A stretch of DNA of 64,000 nt from Levilactobacillus spicheri DSM 15429 (GCF_001435095.1 NZ_AZFC01000012.1:6839-70838); one strand, 5' to 3'; shown: positions 23,754 to 33,079, numbered from the stretch's first letter. A program made the numbers and translations. Notes: generated by a model not told the origin, from the sequence alone.

Positions 23754-24049
23754 GAAAAAGCGAACAACTGAATCCGGTTACATTTAAAAAGGGGCTCGTC
23801 GGCCCCGAAGCCAGGACGTTTACGTCATTTAAAGGTTGGTTATTCGGGCCAAAAAACCGACCACTGTCCCGGTATCGATGGTGGATGGCCCCAACTATCA
23901 TGAAAAACTCATCATCCCCCGGCAAGGTTCTGGGGGTCAGTTTTCGGTGGATCGGCAACGAGGATTGCGTCGGGCCGTCTTGGAAAATGCGCGCATTCCG
24001 TGTATCATAAAATGGTATAGTCACTTGATACATAAAGGATGGTTTGGTT
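23754..24049. other. Intergenic stretch before DMT transporter
   Basis: A minus-strand hairpin GGGGC/GCCCC with TTTTT (about 23787-23806) could end a minus transcript, but no convincing gene lies upstream of it. A 94-codon plus frame at 23836-24120 overlaps the next gene and shows no family pattern. An extended -10 element TGGTATAGT near 24012-24020 probably serves the DMT gene. Confidence 0.4.
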
Positions 24050-24946
24050 TTGAAGAAAATAGCGCCGCTTTTTGTTGCACTGGGGGCCCTGAGCTTTGGG
24101 GTGCCCGCGTCATTGTTTAAAATTGCCCGCCGGGAAGGGGTCGTGAACGGACCGTTGTTGTTCTGGTCCTTCTTGAGCGCCGTGGTCATTCTGGGCATCG
24201 TCCACGTGGCCCGGCGCAACTGGCTGCGGTACCAGCACACCAACTGGAAGCAAATCGGGCTGGTGATCGCGGCCGGGACCGGGTCGGGGTTCACCAATAC
24301 GTTTTACATTCAGGCTCTCAAGTTGATTCCCGTAGCCGCAGCGGCCGTTATGCTGATGCAGGCCGTCTGGTTGTCGGTGCTGCTGGGGTCGTTGATCCAG
24401 CGCCGGTGGCCGTCCCGGCTGCAGGTGCTCAGCATCGTGCTGGTACTGGTGGGAACCGTCCTAGCAGCGGGTCTGTTCCCCATCACCGAGGCCCTGTCGC
24501 CACTCGGCCTGTTCTTCGGCTTCCTGGCGGCCTGTGGGTATGCTTGTACCATGCAATTCACGGCCAGTCTGGGGAATAACCTGGATCCGATGACCAAGAC
24601 CTGGTTGCTGTGCTTCGGGGCGTTCTTGCTGATCTCCATCGTGTGGGGGCCGCAGATCACCACGTCGCCGGTCACGTGGCCAACGTTGAAGTGGGGCGTC
24701 CTGATCGCCCTGTTCTCGATGGTCTTTCCACTGGTGGCCTATTCGTTGTTCATGCCGTTACTGGACCTCGGCATTGGGCCCATCCTGTCCTCACTGGAGC
24801 TGCCGTCGTCGATTGCGGTGGCGTTCATCCTATTAGGTGAAACGGTCAGTGGGTTGCAGATGGTGGGGGTCCTGATCATCATCACCGCCGTGGTGTTGCC
24901 GAACGTTTGGGGGATGTGGCACCGCCAACGCACGAACAAGGCTTGA
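24050..24946 (+). CDS. DMT superfamily transporter (EamA family)
   Basis: A 298-residue protein with ten membrane helices arranged as two five-helix EamA repeats. QALKLIPVAAAAVMLMQAVW near residue 85 and LPSSIAVAFILLGETVSGLQ near 255 are the equivalent conserved segments at the ends of each half. Such proteins export amino acids or metabolites; substrate unknown. The start is probably TTG at 24050, ten bases after AAAGGA; an in-frame TTG at 24044 is too close to that site. Confidence 0.85.
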   Translation: MKKIAPLFVALGALSFGVPASLFKIARREGVVNGPLLFWSFLSAVVILGIVHVARRNWLRYQHTNWKQIGLVIAAGTGSGFTNTFYIQALKLIPVAAAAVMLMQAVWLSVLLGSLIQRRWPSRLQVLSIVLVLVGTVLAAGLFPITEALSPLGLFFGFLAACGYACTMQFTASLGNNLDPMTKTWLLCFGAFLLISIVWGPQITTSPVTWPTLKWGVLIALFSMVFPLVAYSLFMPLLDLGIGPILSSLELPSSIAVAFILLGETVSGLQMVGVLIIITAVVLPNVWGMWHRQRTNKA

Positions 24947-24977
24947 CTGAGAAACGGGGGTAGAATCTGCCCCAAAT

Positions 24978-25031
24978 AAAACAGCAGGCAGAAGATTCTC
25001 TTAAAACTGGGAATTTTCTGCCTGCTGTTTG
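24978..25031 (+). terminator. Intrinsic terminator after DMT transporter
   Basis: ACAGCAGGCAGAA / TTCTGCCTGCTGT stem followed by TTTG. It shares the GGCAGAAGATTCTC arm with the hairpin at 20194-20240. Confidence 0.8.
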
Positions 25032-25057
25032 TGTCTCCGACCAGTTAGGGCCGAAAC

Positions 25058-25074
25058 GTGCGCCAGCTAACCGC
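25058..25074 (-). repeat. Dispersed palindromic element, partial copy 3
   Basis: On the minus strand the core GGCGGTTAGCTGGCG matches copy 1 exactly. The partner arm is not evident, so this appears to be a half element lying just after the nitroreductase stop. Confidence 0.45.
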
Positions 25075-25091
25075 CCTTGGACCGGGCTGGC

Positions 25092-25550
25092 TTACTTAAT
25101 GATGGTTGTGGGAATCCGGTCGGCCGGAATCTCTCGGGGCGTGAAGGTCGCGGTCGTTTGGCCGACGGTGAGACCGAAGACGGCCTCAAAGCCGGGGGGT
25201 AAGACCCCCGCGGGCAGACTCGGCAGGCTGGCCATGTTGTAGTTGGCCCCCAGCCCCAGGTCTTCGGCACACAGCACCATGTTGTGGACGATGACGCCGG
25301 CCGAGAGGACCTCCATGCGGCCGGGCTGGTGAACGGCCACGATGATCTCCGTTGGGGCGTCGTAGTTACCGGATAGCTGGTGGAGCAGGTCGGGGTCCTG
25401 AATGGCGACGAGTCGGTAGTCACCGTAGTTGCCCATCCCGACCGGCGCAGCGTTTCCGGCCGCCAAAAGGGTGGTCAGTTGTTCCGGCGTGATCTGGCCC
25501 GTGTAGGTACGAATGGCGCGGCGGGCGCGCAGTAATTTTGCAGTTTCCAT
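25092..25550 (-). CDS. Nitroreductase family protein
   Basis: A 152-residue, short FMN-dependent nitroreductase. LLRARRAIRTYTGQ with AGNAAPVGMGN is the N-terminal FMN phosphate-binding arginine region and loop, and SAGVIVHNMVLCAEDLGLGANY is the typical central helix. These enzymes reduce nitro compounds, quinones or flavins with NAD(P)H. The ATG at 25550 is preceded by AGGAGG at a rather long 13-base distance. Monocistronic. Confidence 0.85.
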   Translation of the reverse strand: METAKLLRARRAIRTYTGQITPEQLTTLLAAGNAAPVGMGNYGDYRLVAIQDPDLLHQLSGNYDAPTEIIVAVHQPGRMEVLSAGVIVHNMVLCAEDLGLGANYNMASLPSLPAGVLPPGFEAVFGLTVGQTTATFTPREIPADRIPTTIIK

Positions 25551-25722
25551 AGTATCATCATCCCTCCTGTCCCCATTGTACTCGGCCACGATGGGAAGCA
25601 AACGGGGCAACTTTAGTAAGTTGGTAAAACCATTTAAACTGAAAATTGACCCGGCGCGGTCGCTTTAGTAGCTTTTAGGGGGGCAGGTTCGCTAAAATAG
25701 ACCGCAAAAGGAGTGAGGGATT

Positions 25723-26154
25723 ATGCGACCACGGGCACGGTGTTTTCTGTATCACGCAGCGACGGATTCGGTCTTATTAATTACCCGGTTTAAGGATGGC
25801 CAACACTATTGGACGGTTCCTGGCGGGGCCGTTTTGACGGACGAGACGGCCGCGGAGACCGTTCAACGGGAACTATTAGCGGAGTTGCGCCTGCACCTGA
25901 CGCCGGGCCAGCTCCGGCCCTTGGCGGAGACGGTGCGGCACGGGGATCCCGAAACGTATTTTGTGGCGGAGCTGGCCATGGATCAACCCCTGACGATTCA
26001 CAGTGTCGAGTTGAATCAGGAGCGCGCCAACAATTGGTACCAACCCCAGTGGGTCTCCCGGGACAGCTTGGTGACCAAGCTACCATACCTCAACGCCATC
26101 GCGCGGTTGGCGACGGCCCAACTGGCGGAGAGGATTCCCGCGGGGGCTCTCTGA
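25723..26154 (+). CDS. Nudix hydrolase with degenerate Nudix box
   Basis: A 143-residue Nudix-fold protein. The box reads G-x5-E-x7-RELLAELRL at about residues 33-55. The RE and one of the two central glutamates are kept, but the other is Ala and the late Gly is Arg. It may therefore have reduced or altered activity on nucleoside diphosphate compounds. AAGGAGTGAGGG lies before the ATG. Confidence 0.75.
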   Translation: MRPRARCFLYHAATDSVLLITRFKDGQHYWTVPGGAVLTDETAAETVQRELLAELRLHLTPGQLRPLAETVRHGDPETYFVAELAMDQPLTIHSVELNQERANNWYQPQWVSRDSLVTKLPYLNAIARLATAQLAERIPAGAL

Positions 26155-26200
26155 AGGGACGAATGAAGCCCGGTAGTGACGAAAGATTCCATAAAGTAAA

Positions 26201-26243
26201 TTGGCCCAGTGAGAATCTGAAAATTCTCACTGGGCCGATTTTT
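26201..26243 (+). terminator. Intrinsic terminator after Nudix gene (repeated hairpin)
   Basis: GGCCCAGTGAGAAT / ATTCTCACTGGGCC stem, then ATTTTT. The same stem recurs at 49408-49453. Confidence 0.85.
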
Positions 26244-26318
26244 GATGAAGCGGAAAAGTATTGACTGGATTTGATACCTCACAGAGAGCCGCAGAGTCGA
26301 AATAGGGCGAGAAACGCT

Positions 26319-27506
26319 TCAGCCAACATTTATTTTAAGATATTGGTAGGGGGACCACTCATCGGCAAGATGGGGATTCTTTCTGACCGCGCTAGGGGTT
26401 ACACCAACGAGGTCTTTGAATTCACGTGTGAGGTGGGATTGGTCTGAAAACTTTAAGGCTTCGGCGATCCTCGATAGTGGGAAATTGGTGATCTGAATGA
26501 GCTGAATGACCCGATTTACTTTGATTAAAATCTTAAACCGCGTAATCGTGACGCCAATTTCGTTTTTGAAACTTTTTCCTAAGTAGTGCTGGGATACTCC
26601 TAATTGGTTGCCGAATTCACTAGGCGTTGGACTACTTTCAGGAGAGTCAACGATTGTTTGGTAGACGTAACGTACATTCTTAGAAAGATGGACGTTGTGT
26701 AGGTGTTGGACCCGGGTTGCCATATCCACTAAAATTTCTTCAATTTTTTGCATAACTTCATCGAAAGAGCCAAGTTGCTCTAGGATTCGGATGTACTCAT
26801 CGTTTAGTGAATAGGCTTGATCGTAATCCATCCCTGATTTAATGGCTGAACGTAAGGTTACGGAAACGCAAATGATGCCCCAGTTCTTAACGCTGCGAAC
26901 ACGTCCCTTATCCGAGAGAATTCCAATTCGCCCAGAATGAATCAGGCGAATGAGGGTATCGTGGATTGCTGAAGTGTCGCCCAACATAACGGCCGATTTT
27001 AAGGCTTGTTCATAGACGTAACTGATATGGACACCCTTATCAGCAAAATTGACGGTGGTGATAATATTATTCATTTGGTTAGAGGCTTTGGTGTTCTGAA
27101 AAGCGACATCAATAGTCGTTTCATCGACGGGATGCTGAATCAGTTCGGAGAAAAATAAAATTTGTTTGTAGCATTGGTCCCGTTCCAAGATGGTGGTATT
27201 TAACCGTTTGGACATGTAAATGATTTTATAGTCTTGATTAAATTCTTGGTCATCAGGGGTGTAATTAAGGATTTCGGGACCGATGAGGTAGGCAGTACCG
27301 GACTTGATGAAGCAAAACGTGTAGAGCGTTTGACTATGACGAAAGATAACAAAACTATCATGATGGGGAATGCTTTTTAGCATTGTGATGTACGCATTTG
27401 AGAGTATTCGGCCCGCTTTGAATTCGACTTTGAAAAGATTCTTCAAAATTTTTATTTGAATGGCGGGGATGTTTAAAGAGCTGATGTAGAGCTGTTCGAG
27501 CGTCAT
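26319..27506 (-). CDS. AraC family transcriptional regulator
   Basis: A 395-residue protein with a long ligand-sensing region and a C-terminal double HTH: FGNQLGVSQHYLGKSFKNE then FSDQSHLTREFKDLVGVTPSAVRK. Base composition is clearly AT-richer than in the flanking genes. It is divergent from the GH120 gene and is the probable activator of the xyloside genes: the -35 region of that promoter is poor, as expected for an activator-dependent promoter. Confidence 0.88.
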   Translation of the reverse strand: MTLEQLYISSLNIPAIQIKILKNLFKVEFKAGRILSNAYITMLKSIPHHDSFVIFRHSQTLYTFCFIKSGTAYLIGPEILNYTPDDQEFNQDYKIIYMSKRLNTTILERDQCYKQILFFSELIQHPVDETTIDVAFQNTKASNQMNNIITTVNFADKGVHISYVYEQALKSAVMLGDTSAIHDTLIRLIHSGRIGILSDKGRVRSVKNWGIICVSVTLRSAIKSGMDYDQAYSLNDEYIRILEQLGSFDEVMQKIEEILVDMATRVQHLHNVHLSKNVRYVYQTIVDSPESSPTPSEFGNQLGVSQHYLGKSFKNEIGVTITRFKILIKVNRVIQLIQITNFPLSRIAEALKFSDQSHLTREFKDLVGVTPSAVRKNPHLADEWSPYQYLKINVG

Positions 27507-27578
27507 TTGATCACCTGATTTTTAAATTTATCTTCTAAAAAGGACCGTTTTATTCAAATTAAGACTATTATAAGCCGT

Positions 27579-27604
27579 TATACTCATTCGTGTAAGCGGT
27601 TACG
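27579..27604 (+). promoter_or_regulatory. Xyloside operon promoter with CcpA (cre) site
   Basis: TATACT at 27579-27584 is the -10. TGTAAGCGGTTAC at 27591-27603 matches the inner 13 positions of the cre consensus (WTGNAANCGNWNNCW) and lies across the transcript start, where CcpA binding blocks transcription. Catabolite repression by glucose is expected. Confidence 0.7.
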
Positions 27605-27675
27605 TGAAATAAACAATAAAAGGAGTTTGTTTTATGTAATCCGCATGAAAACAATACGTATGGGAGGTATTCATC

Positions 27676-29709
27676 GTGAAAATCTATGTTGATGCAAAAG
27701 CAACACGAGATGGCAACGGAACTAAAGAAGCACCGTACAAACAAATTAACCACGCAGCACAGGTGGCTGAACCAGGAGATGAAGTCTTAGTCTTCCCTGG
27801 AATCTATCGTGAATACGTCAATCCAGTTCATGGCGGAACTGACGATGCACGGATTACATACCGCAGTGTGGAGCCGCTAAAGGCCACAATTACCGGTGCG
27901 GAAGAAGTTAAGAGCTGGAAACAGTACCAAGGCAATGTGTGGGTCGCTCGGATTGACAACGGATTATTTGGATCATGGAACCCCTACACGACTTATGTGA
28001 TGGGTGATTGGTACTTTGGTCCAGTGGATAAGCATACCGGAGCCGTTTACATGAACGACCGTCAATTCTACGAAACGACCTCTTTGGAAGAGTGTCTCGA
28101 AGCCAAAGTGTACGGGCGGTCATGGGAACGGAAGAACTCAATTTATAAGTGGTATACCGAACAAGATGAAGCGGCCGACCAAACTATTATTTATGCTAAT
28201 TTCCAGGGTAAGAATCCTAATCATGAAAACGTGGATATCAACGTTCGTCGGGAAGTCTTCATGCCTCAAGAAACCGGCATTAATAACATTACGGTTAGTG
28301 GTTTCACCATCAATAAAGCCGCTACGACTTGGGCACCACCTGCATCTTACCAAGATGGGATGATTGGCCCGCACTGGTCTAAGAATTGGATTATCGAAGA
28401 CTGCGATATCAGTCATAGTCGGTGTGCCGGAATTTCATTAGGGAAGTATCGCGATCCAGTCAACGACCAGTACTTTACTTACAAGCATGTGAAGAGTCCC
28501 ACTCAAATGGAACGGGATGCAGTTTGCCGGGGTCAATATCATGGCTGGTTAAAGGAAAATATTGGCCATCACATTGTTCGTCGTTGCAATATCCATCACT
28601 GTGAACAAAACGGAATTGTTGGGCGTCAAGGTGGAGTCTTCAGCTTAATTGAGGACAACCATATCCATGATATCAACAATATGCAAGAATTGGCGGGTGC
28701 TGAAATTGCCGGTATCAAGATGCACGCGGCAATCGATGTGATTATTCGTCGGAACCATATCAATGATTGCACCATGGGTATTTGGACCGACTGGGAAGCT
28801 CAAGGTACTCGAATTACTCAAAATCTTCTGGATCATAACTATGCACCGGATGGTACGGCGGTTCGAATTGTTGGTGCCATGCAGAGTCAGGATATCTTCG
28901 TGGAAGTGGGGCATGGACCAACCTTAATTGATAATAATCTCTTGCTTTCTAAGGCGTCACTTCGGTTAGCAACTGAAGGGGTTGCCTGTGTTCACAACTT
29001 GATGTTGGGATCTATTACGTCAATTGGGGCTAATACGGACTATCCAGGTGTTGGTAAGACGGAACCACGGTTTACGCCATATCACATTCAACATCGGACG
29101 GAAGTTGCGGGCTTCATGACTATTTTGCACGGGGACGATCGATTCTACAACAATATCTTCGTTCAAAACTGGGCAGTAGAGCCTAAAGATCAAGAGACGG
29201 TTGTTGACCGTGAGCCGGAAGATACTGAACAAGTTGGGACCAACGGTTTCGATGATTATCCAACCTATGACGAATGGTATGCACCATTTGCACGACTCGA
29301 TGGCACGTACGCAAGAGAAAATGACATGAATGATTTAATGAGTGCGCATTTCGGCCATTTGCCAGTCTGGGCTGCTGGGAATATGTACTTTAACGGTGCG
29401 AAAGCTTGGAAGAAGGAACAGGACAACTTCATTAATACAACGGATAAGGTGACGTTTGAATTAGTTGAAGATGGTGATAAGACGACCATTAAGACGAATC
29501 TGTATGACCTTATGGGTGAGTACTACGAAGGGATTATTACGTCCGATACGTTGGGTGAAGCGTTTGAACCAGAGCAACGTTATGAAACCCCGCAAGGCGA
29601 TGACATCGTCTTCAATCAAGATTACTTTGGCAATCATCGTGGCGTATCCACGGTTCCTGGGCCGTTCGTTTCAGGTGAAGCAGCGCAAAAGGCATTATGG
29701 ACTAAATAA
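27676..29709 (+). CDS. Beta-xylosidase, GH120-like parallel beta-helix enzyme
   Basis: A 677-residue protein without signal peptide. It resembles GH120 beta-xylosidases along most of its length: N-terminal YVDAKATRDGNGTKEAPYKQ, WSKNWIIEDCDIS, AGIKMHAAIDVIIRRNHI, GIWTDWEAQGTR and VEVGHGPTLIDNN, with right-handed beta-helix repeats. By analogy with the characterised Thermoanaerobacterium enzyme, Asp372 (in TDWEAQ) is the likely nucleophile and Glu410 (in FVEVGHG) the acid/base. It would cleave xylobiose or other short xylosides after uptake. Start GTG at 27676, nine bases after GGGAGG. AT-richer than the surrounding chromosome. Confidence 0.85.
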   Translation: MKIYVDAKATRDGNGTKEAPYKQINHAAQVAEPGDEVLVFPGIYREYVNPVHGGTDDARITYRSVEPLKATITGAEEVKSWKQYQGNVWVARIDNGLFGSWNPYTTYVMGDWYFGPVDKHTGAVYMNDRQFYETTSLEECLEAKVYGRSWERKNSIYKWYTEQDEAADQTIIYANFQGKNPNHENVDINVRREVFMPQETGINNITVSGFTINKAATTWAPPASYQDGMIGPHWSKNWIIEDCDISHSRCAGISLGKYRDPVNDQYFTYKHVKSPTQMERDAVCRGQYHGWLKENIGHHIVRRCNIHHCEQNGIVGRQGGVFSLIEDNHIHDINNMQELAGAEIAGIKMHAAIDVIIRRNHINDCTMGIWTDWEAQGTRITQNLLDHNYAPDGTAVRIVGAMQSQDIFVEVGHGPTLIDNNLLLSKASLRLATEGVACVHNLMLGSITSIGANTDYPGVGKTEPRFTPYHIQHRTEVAGFMTILHGDDRFYNNIFVQNWAVEPKDQETVVDREPEDTEQVGTNGFDDYPTYDEWYAPFARLDGTYARENDMNDLMSAHFGHLPVWAAGNMYFNGAKAWKKEQDNFINTTDKVTFELVEDGDKTTIKTNLYDLMGEYYEGIITSDTLGEAFEPEQRYETPQGDDIVFNQDYFGNHRGVSTVPGPFVSGEAAQKALWTK

Positions 29710-29915
29710 AATCAGCTTCGAATTAGAATCAACTTACACTTTAGAATTCGATCATTTCATAAATTAAAGTTTAGTTCGTTGTTATACGAAAGGGTTCTTA
29801 CTAGAAAGGAGCAATCGTTGTTGTGACCTCTAGTGGGGACCCTTTTACATAAAAATATGTAGTGGATTGGTGCTAGGTGATCGGTAGAATTGTTCGTTAA
29901 TATGGAGGAATCATA
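29710..29915 (+). other. Intergenic leader between xylosidase and MFS genes
   Basis: AAAGGGT...TACTAGA pairs with TCTAGTG...ACCCTTTT across 29788-29848, a large hairpin without a strong T-run. It may reduce read-through or stabilise the upstream message. A plain GGAGG precedes the MFS start. Confidence 0.4.
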
Positions 29916-31151
29916 ATGGAAAATGCAGTGGAAAAAAAGGGAAAATTTCCTTATAGATTAGGATTTGGGATTCTGTTTGGACTTTTAGGTTGGTTGGTCC
30001 CTTATTTAGGGGTTAACTCAACGTTACTGCCTGCTAAGATCCAGCAAATAGCACCTGGTCAAAAGGTTCAAATTGTTGCGTTGCTTGCGACGATTGCAAT
30101 GGTTGTTGCCACGATTGCTAACATCATTGAAGGGGCCTTGTCCGACCGAACTGTGAGTCGTTGGGGGAAACGGAACCCTTGGATTTTCGCAGGGATGATC
30201 AGTACCTTAATCTGTTTCTACTTTCTAACGAAGGTTACGACGATTTCCGGAATTATTTTGAACTGGTCGTTATTCCAGGTAGCTCTGAACATGATGGTTG
30301 CGCCGTTAGTTGCCTTCATTGCCGACAAGGCACCAAAGAAGTACCGTGGATCAATTTCAGCTTTTTACGGTGTTGGGATGAACTTTGGGACGCCAGTTGG
30401 TACGATGATTGCTTCCCGCTACATTACCAACATTAATAGTGGTATTTATATCTTCATGGTATTTGAAGTTATCTTTACACTGATTGGGTTATTCTTAGTG
30501 GGTGATGGGAGTAACAAGGGAGAAAAGGTTCCTAAGTTACATGGTTCCGAACTAATTGAAGCATTCTCCTTCCCGATTCATGGTGATGTTCGAGATTTCT
30601 ACTTTGCTGTTTTTGGTAAATTGCTCTTTGTTTCTGCACAATTTATCATTACAGGGTATCAATTGTATATTTTCACGGATTATATGAAACTCTCTTCCGC
30701 CAGTGCCACGCATAATTTATCAATTATGTCGATTATTTTACTCATTACAGGGGTTTCCTTTGCGATTATCGGTGGCCCAATGGCTGATAAGTTCCATAGT
30801 CTAAAACTGCTGGTAGCTATTTCTACGGTGGCGATGGGATTAGGGGTCGCAATTCCAGCCATCGATCCAGCCCCTTGGACGATGTTCGTTTATGCCGGCT
30901 TAAGTGGGGCTGCCATGGGGATGTACAACTCGGTCGATCAAGCCTTAAATGTAACCGTTTTACCAAATCCTAATAGCGCGGCTAAAGACTTAGGAATTGT
31001 GAATTTAGCGAATTCGTTGGGACAAGTCTTCGGTCCAATCTGTGCGTCACTTGTGATTGGTGCCATGGGTTACCGGATGATCTTCCCAATGGCTGGGGTG
31101 ATGTGTCTGGTTGGTGCCGGTCTGATTCTGATGATCCGTAAGGTTAAATAA
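29916..31151 (+). CDS. MFS transporter, probable oligosaccharide/xyloside carrier
   Basis: A 411-residue, 12-helix carrier of the MFS/GPH type. The loop between helices 2 and 3 reads GALSDRTVSRWGKRNPWI, the standard D-R-x-G-(R/K)-(R/K) signature, and ADKAPKKYRGS is the half-way loop. Its position behind the cytoplasmic xylosidase and the shared AT-rich composition suggest uptake of the xyloside that the enzyme cleaves; the exact sugar is inference. Confidence 0.8.
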   Translation: MENAVEKKGKFPYRLGFGILFGLLGWLVPYLGVNSTLLPAKIQQIAPGQKVQIVALLATIAMVVATIANIIEGALSDRTVSRWGKRNPWIFAGMISTLICFYFLTKVTTISGIILNWSLFQVALNMMVAPLVAFIADKAPKKYRGSISAFYGVGMNFGTPVGTMIASRYITNINSGIYIFMVFEVIFTLIGLFLVGDGSNKGEKVPKLHGSELIEAFSFPIHGDVRDFYFAVFGKLLFVSAQFIITGYQLYIFTDYMKLSSASATHNLSIMSIILLITGVSFAIIGGPMADKFHSLKLLVAISTVAMGLGVAIPAIDPAPWTMFVYAGLSGAAMGMYNSVDQALNVTVLPNPNSAAKDLGIVNLANSLGQVFGPICASLVIGAMGYRMIFPMAGVMCLVGAGLILMIRKVK

Positions 31152-31185
31152 GGCAGACAGCTATTGCTTTAAGTTTAATCAATAT

Positions 31186-31228
31186 GAAAGGGCCATCCCA
31201 CGTTGAAAATGTGAGATGGCCCTTTCTT
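31186..31228 (+). terminator. Intrinsic terminator ending the xyloside island
   Basis: GAAAGGGCCATC / GATGGCCCTTTC stem followed by TTG. Confidence 0.75.
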
Positions 31229-31496
31229 GTCGCTCTGTGACTGCTTTGACAGGTGTATATTAACGGATGTGACATAAACATGTCCCGCTAGTTGATCAGA
31301 AAATGGTGGTGATATTGACTTGTTTCTCTGTCGGCTGGTGCTTCCGTACTAAACACGGGAAAATAGCAACGTCACTCTAATAAGGTGGCAGTTAAGACGA
31401 TATGACAGGATGCCCGCAATCGACAGTTTCCACTGATGGTACTATGCGTATTGACATACGTGGGCTTCAAGGTTACTGACACAGTTAATACTGGGA
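31229..31496. other. Non-coding stretch without recognised features
   Basis: About 270 bases between the island terminator and the PadR gene. No frame, promoter or repeat that I can support. Confidence 0.4.
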
Positions 31497-32009
31497 CTAG
31501 TCGGTATAGGTCGCGAGCAGTTCCTGATACCAGACCAGGTTGGCGCGGTGATGGGCGACCGTGTTGGTCAGAATCTGGGAAAAGTGGTTGGGAAGATTGG
31601 GCGTCTCTCGCAGTGACGTCTCGGTCAGCGCAATCTTTTTTTCTGTCGTGGCGATTTGCCCCCGCAGGAGCTCGGGCAACAGGTCCGGGGCCTGGTCGGC
31701 AAAGAGCAAGACGACGTAGAAGGCCATCGGGGTGGGATCGTTGACCCGACCAAACCGGGCAAAGGCCCGCCGAAAGTCGGCCACGCCAGCCGCCGTGATT
31801 TGATAACGGGTCTCCTTGGCATCGGCCGTCGCGGCGGGCAATTGCTGAATCAGGCCCTTATGCGCCAGTTGCGTCAGGTTATAGTAGAACGACCCCTTGG
31901 TGTAGTGAATGACGTAGTCGAAGTGGTGCGTTCGCATGTAGGTCAGGAGCTCGTAGCCGTAAGACCCGACGCCCTGCTGCAGCAATCCCAGGATGAGAAA
32001 GGGGATCAT
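31497..32009 (-). CDS. PadR family transcriptional regulator
   Basis: A 170-residue protein: an N-terminal winged helix (LLQQGVGSYGYELLTYM, KGSFYYNLTQLAHKGLI) followed by a dimerising helical domain, as in the long PadR/Vir class. Its start overlaps the stop of the esterase gene (ATGA), so it is co-translated with it. The AGTCTAATTAGACT palindrome at the operon's transcript start is the probable operator, meaning self-repression released by an unknown ligand. Confidence 0.85.
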   Translation of the reverse strand: MIPFLILGLLQQGVGSYGYELLTYMRTHHFDYVIHYTKGSFYYNLTQLAHKGLIQQLPAATADAKETRYQITAAGVADFRRAFARFGRVNDPTPMAFYVVLLFADQAPDLLPELLRGQIATTEKKIALTETSLRETPNLPNHFSQILTNTVAHHRANLVWYQELLATYTD

Positions 32010-32857
32010 GCCGGATCCTCCTGAGCCGCTTGGTAGGCGGCGATGAAGTCGGCAAACGTCCCCTGACCCTGGGCGAACCGTTTGCTGGCTAGGTACTGCC
32101 GTTCGGCCGGCGTTGGCGTGGACTGGGTCAGTTGAGCCACCTGGGTCGCCTCCTGGGCAGCGGGGACGGTGACGTCAGCCTGCGTTTGAAAGGCCTGATA
32201 GTACCGGTAGCCGAAGCGCCGTTGGGAAGGGGCGTCCAGGTGGATACCATCGGGATTGGACGTGAGGCCCGTGGCGGTGGCCACGTAGGCCTGCGGCAGT
32301 GCGGCAGCGACCTGGTGGATGGCGGCGTTGATCTGTGGGGCCTCCACGGCACTCAGGCCGAAGCCTTGTTGGCCTAAGAAGTCCGGTAATTCACCCAGGA
32401 TAATGGGCACGTGGGGCAGCTTGAGGGCCGTTCGCAGGTGCGTTAGCGTGGCCGTTAACTGTTGTGGATAGGTCCGGTAGAGATGGTCATGACTGTCGTT
32501 TTCCCCCTGGTGCCAGAGAATGGCGATGATGTCGCTGGTTTCCTGGGCGAACTGGGCCTCTTGGATGGCGTGACGCAGCAATGGGCCGTCCGGGCCCCAT
32601 TCGGCGATGGCACTTCCCCCTTCGGCACAGGGAATCAGGCCGAGTTGCTCATGCGGATGAGCTTGCGACCACGCCTGGGCGAAGGCCGGGGCGGGACCGA
32701 CACCCGCGACCTCCCGATCAAAGTTGACCGGTTCGGCCATGAGTTGCCAGCGCCCGTTGCGGAACATGGACAGGTTTTCGTTAACGATGGGGGGAACGGC
32801 GGTCAGGAAGCCCCGACCGGCCATGTTCGATTGACCCACCATGAGAATTGATTTCAT
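32006..32857 (-). CDS. Sialate O-acetylesterase-like SGNH carbohydrate esterase
   Basis: A 283-residue cytoplasmic SGNH hydrolase of the SASA/CE6-like family: ILMVGQSNMAGRG (catalytic Ser near residue 9), ILWHQGENDSHD (oxyanion and Glu region) and SNPDGIHLDAPSQRRFG with the Asp-x-x-His pair. It would remove acetyl groups from acetylated sugars such as xylo-oligosaccharides or acyl-sugars. The ATG at 32857 follows AAAGGAG by about 9 bases. First gene of the operon with padR. Confidence 0.85.
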   Translation of the reverse strand: MKSILMVGQSNMAGRGFLTAVPPIVNENLSMFRNGRWQLMAEPVNFDREVAGVGPAPAFAQAWSQAHPHEQLGLIPCAEGGSAIAEWGPDGPLLRHAIQEAQFAQETSDIIAILWHQGENDSHDHLYRTYPQQLTATLTHLRTALKLPHVPIILGELPDFLGQQGFGLSAVEAPQINAAIHQVAAALPQAYVATATGLTSNPDGIHLDAPSQRRFGYRYYQAFQTQADVTVPAAQEATQVAQLTQSTPTPAERQYLASKRFAQGQGTFADFIAAYQAAQEDPA

Positions 32858-32873
32858 GATTAAAACTCCTTTT

Positions 32874-32920
32874 AGTCTAATTAGACTACTTAGTTTAAAG
32901 ACTGGCGCGCTAAACGTCAA
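32874..32920 (-). promoter_or_regulatory. Promoter and PadR-type operator of esterase operon
   Basis: On the minus strand TTGACG (32915-32920), 17 bases, TAAACT (32892-32897). The perfect 14-base palindrome AGTCTAATTAGACT (32874-32887) begins at about +1, where a bound repressor would block transcription. Confidence 0.75.
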
Positions 32921-33079
32921 GGGACGACTGACTAAAAAGAGGCGAGGGTTGGCTGAATTTAGTATAATGTATCTAAGGAACCTTTTATAAAGACTAATAT
33001 GTCAGTAAATAGATGGCGGTTGATTATGATAAAGTAACTCAGTAACTTTTACAATTTACTCGAAAGTGAGGTGGCATCA

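Noticed and set aside
23836-24120. 94-codon plus frame before the DMT transporter
   Set aside because: It overlaps the better supported transporter start, lacks a ribosome site and shows no family features.
31229-31496. Possible gene or RNA in this gap
   Set aside because: Only scattered short frames; no promoter-terminator pair and no structure found by eye.
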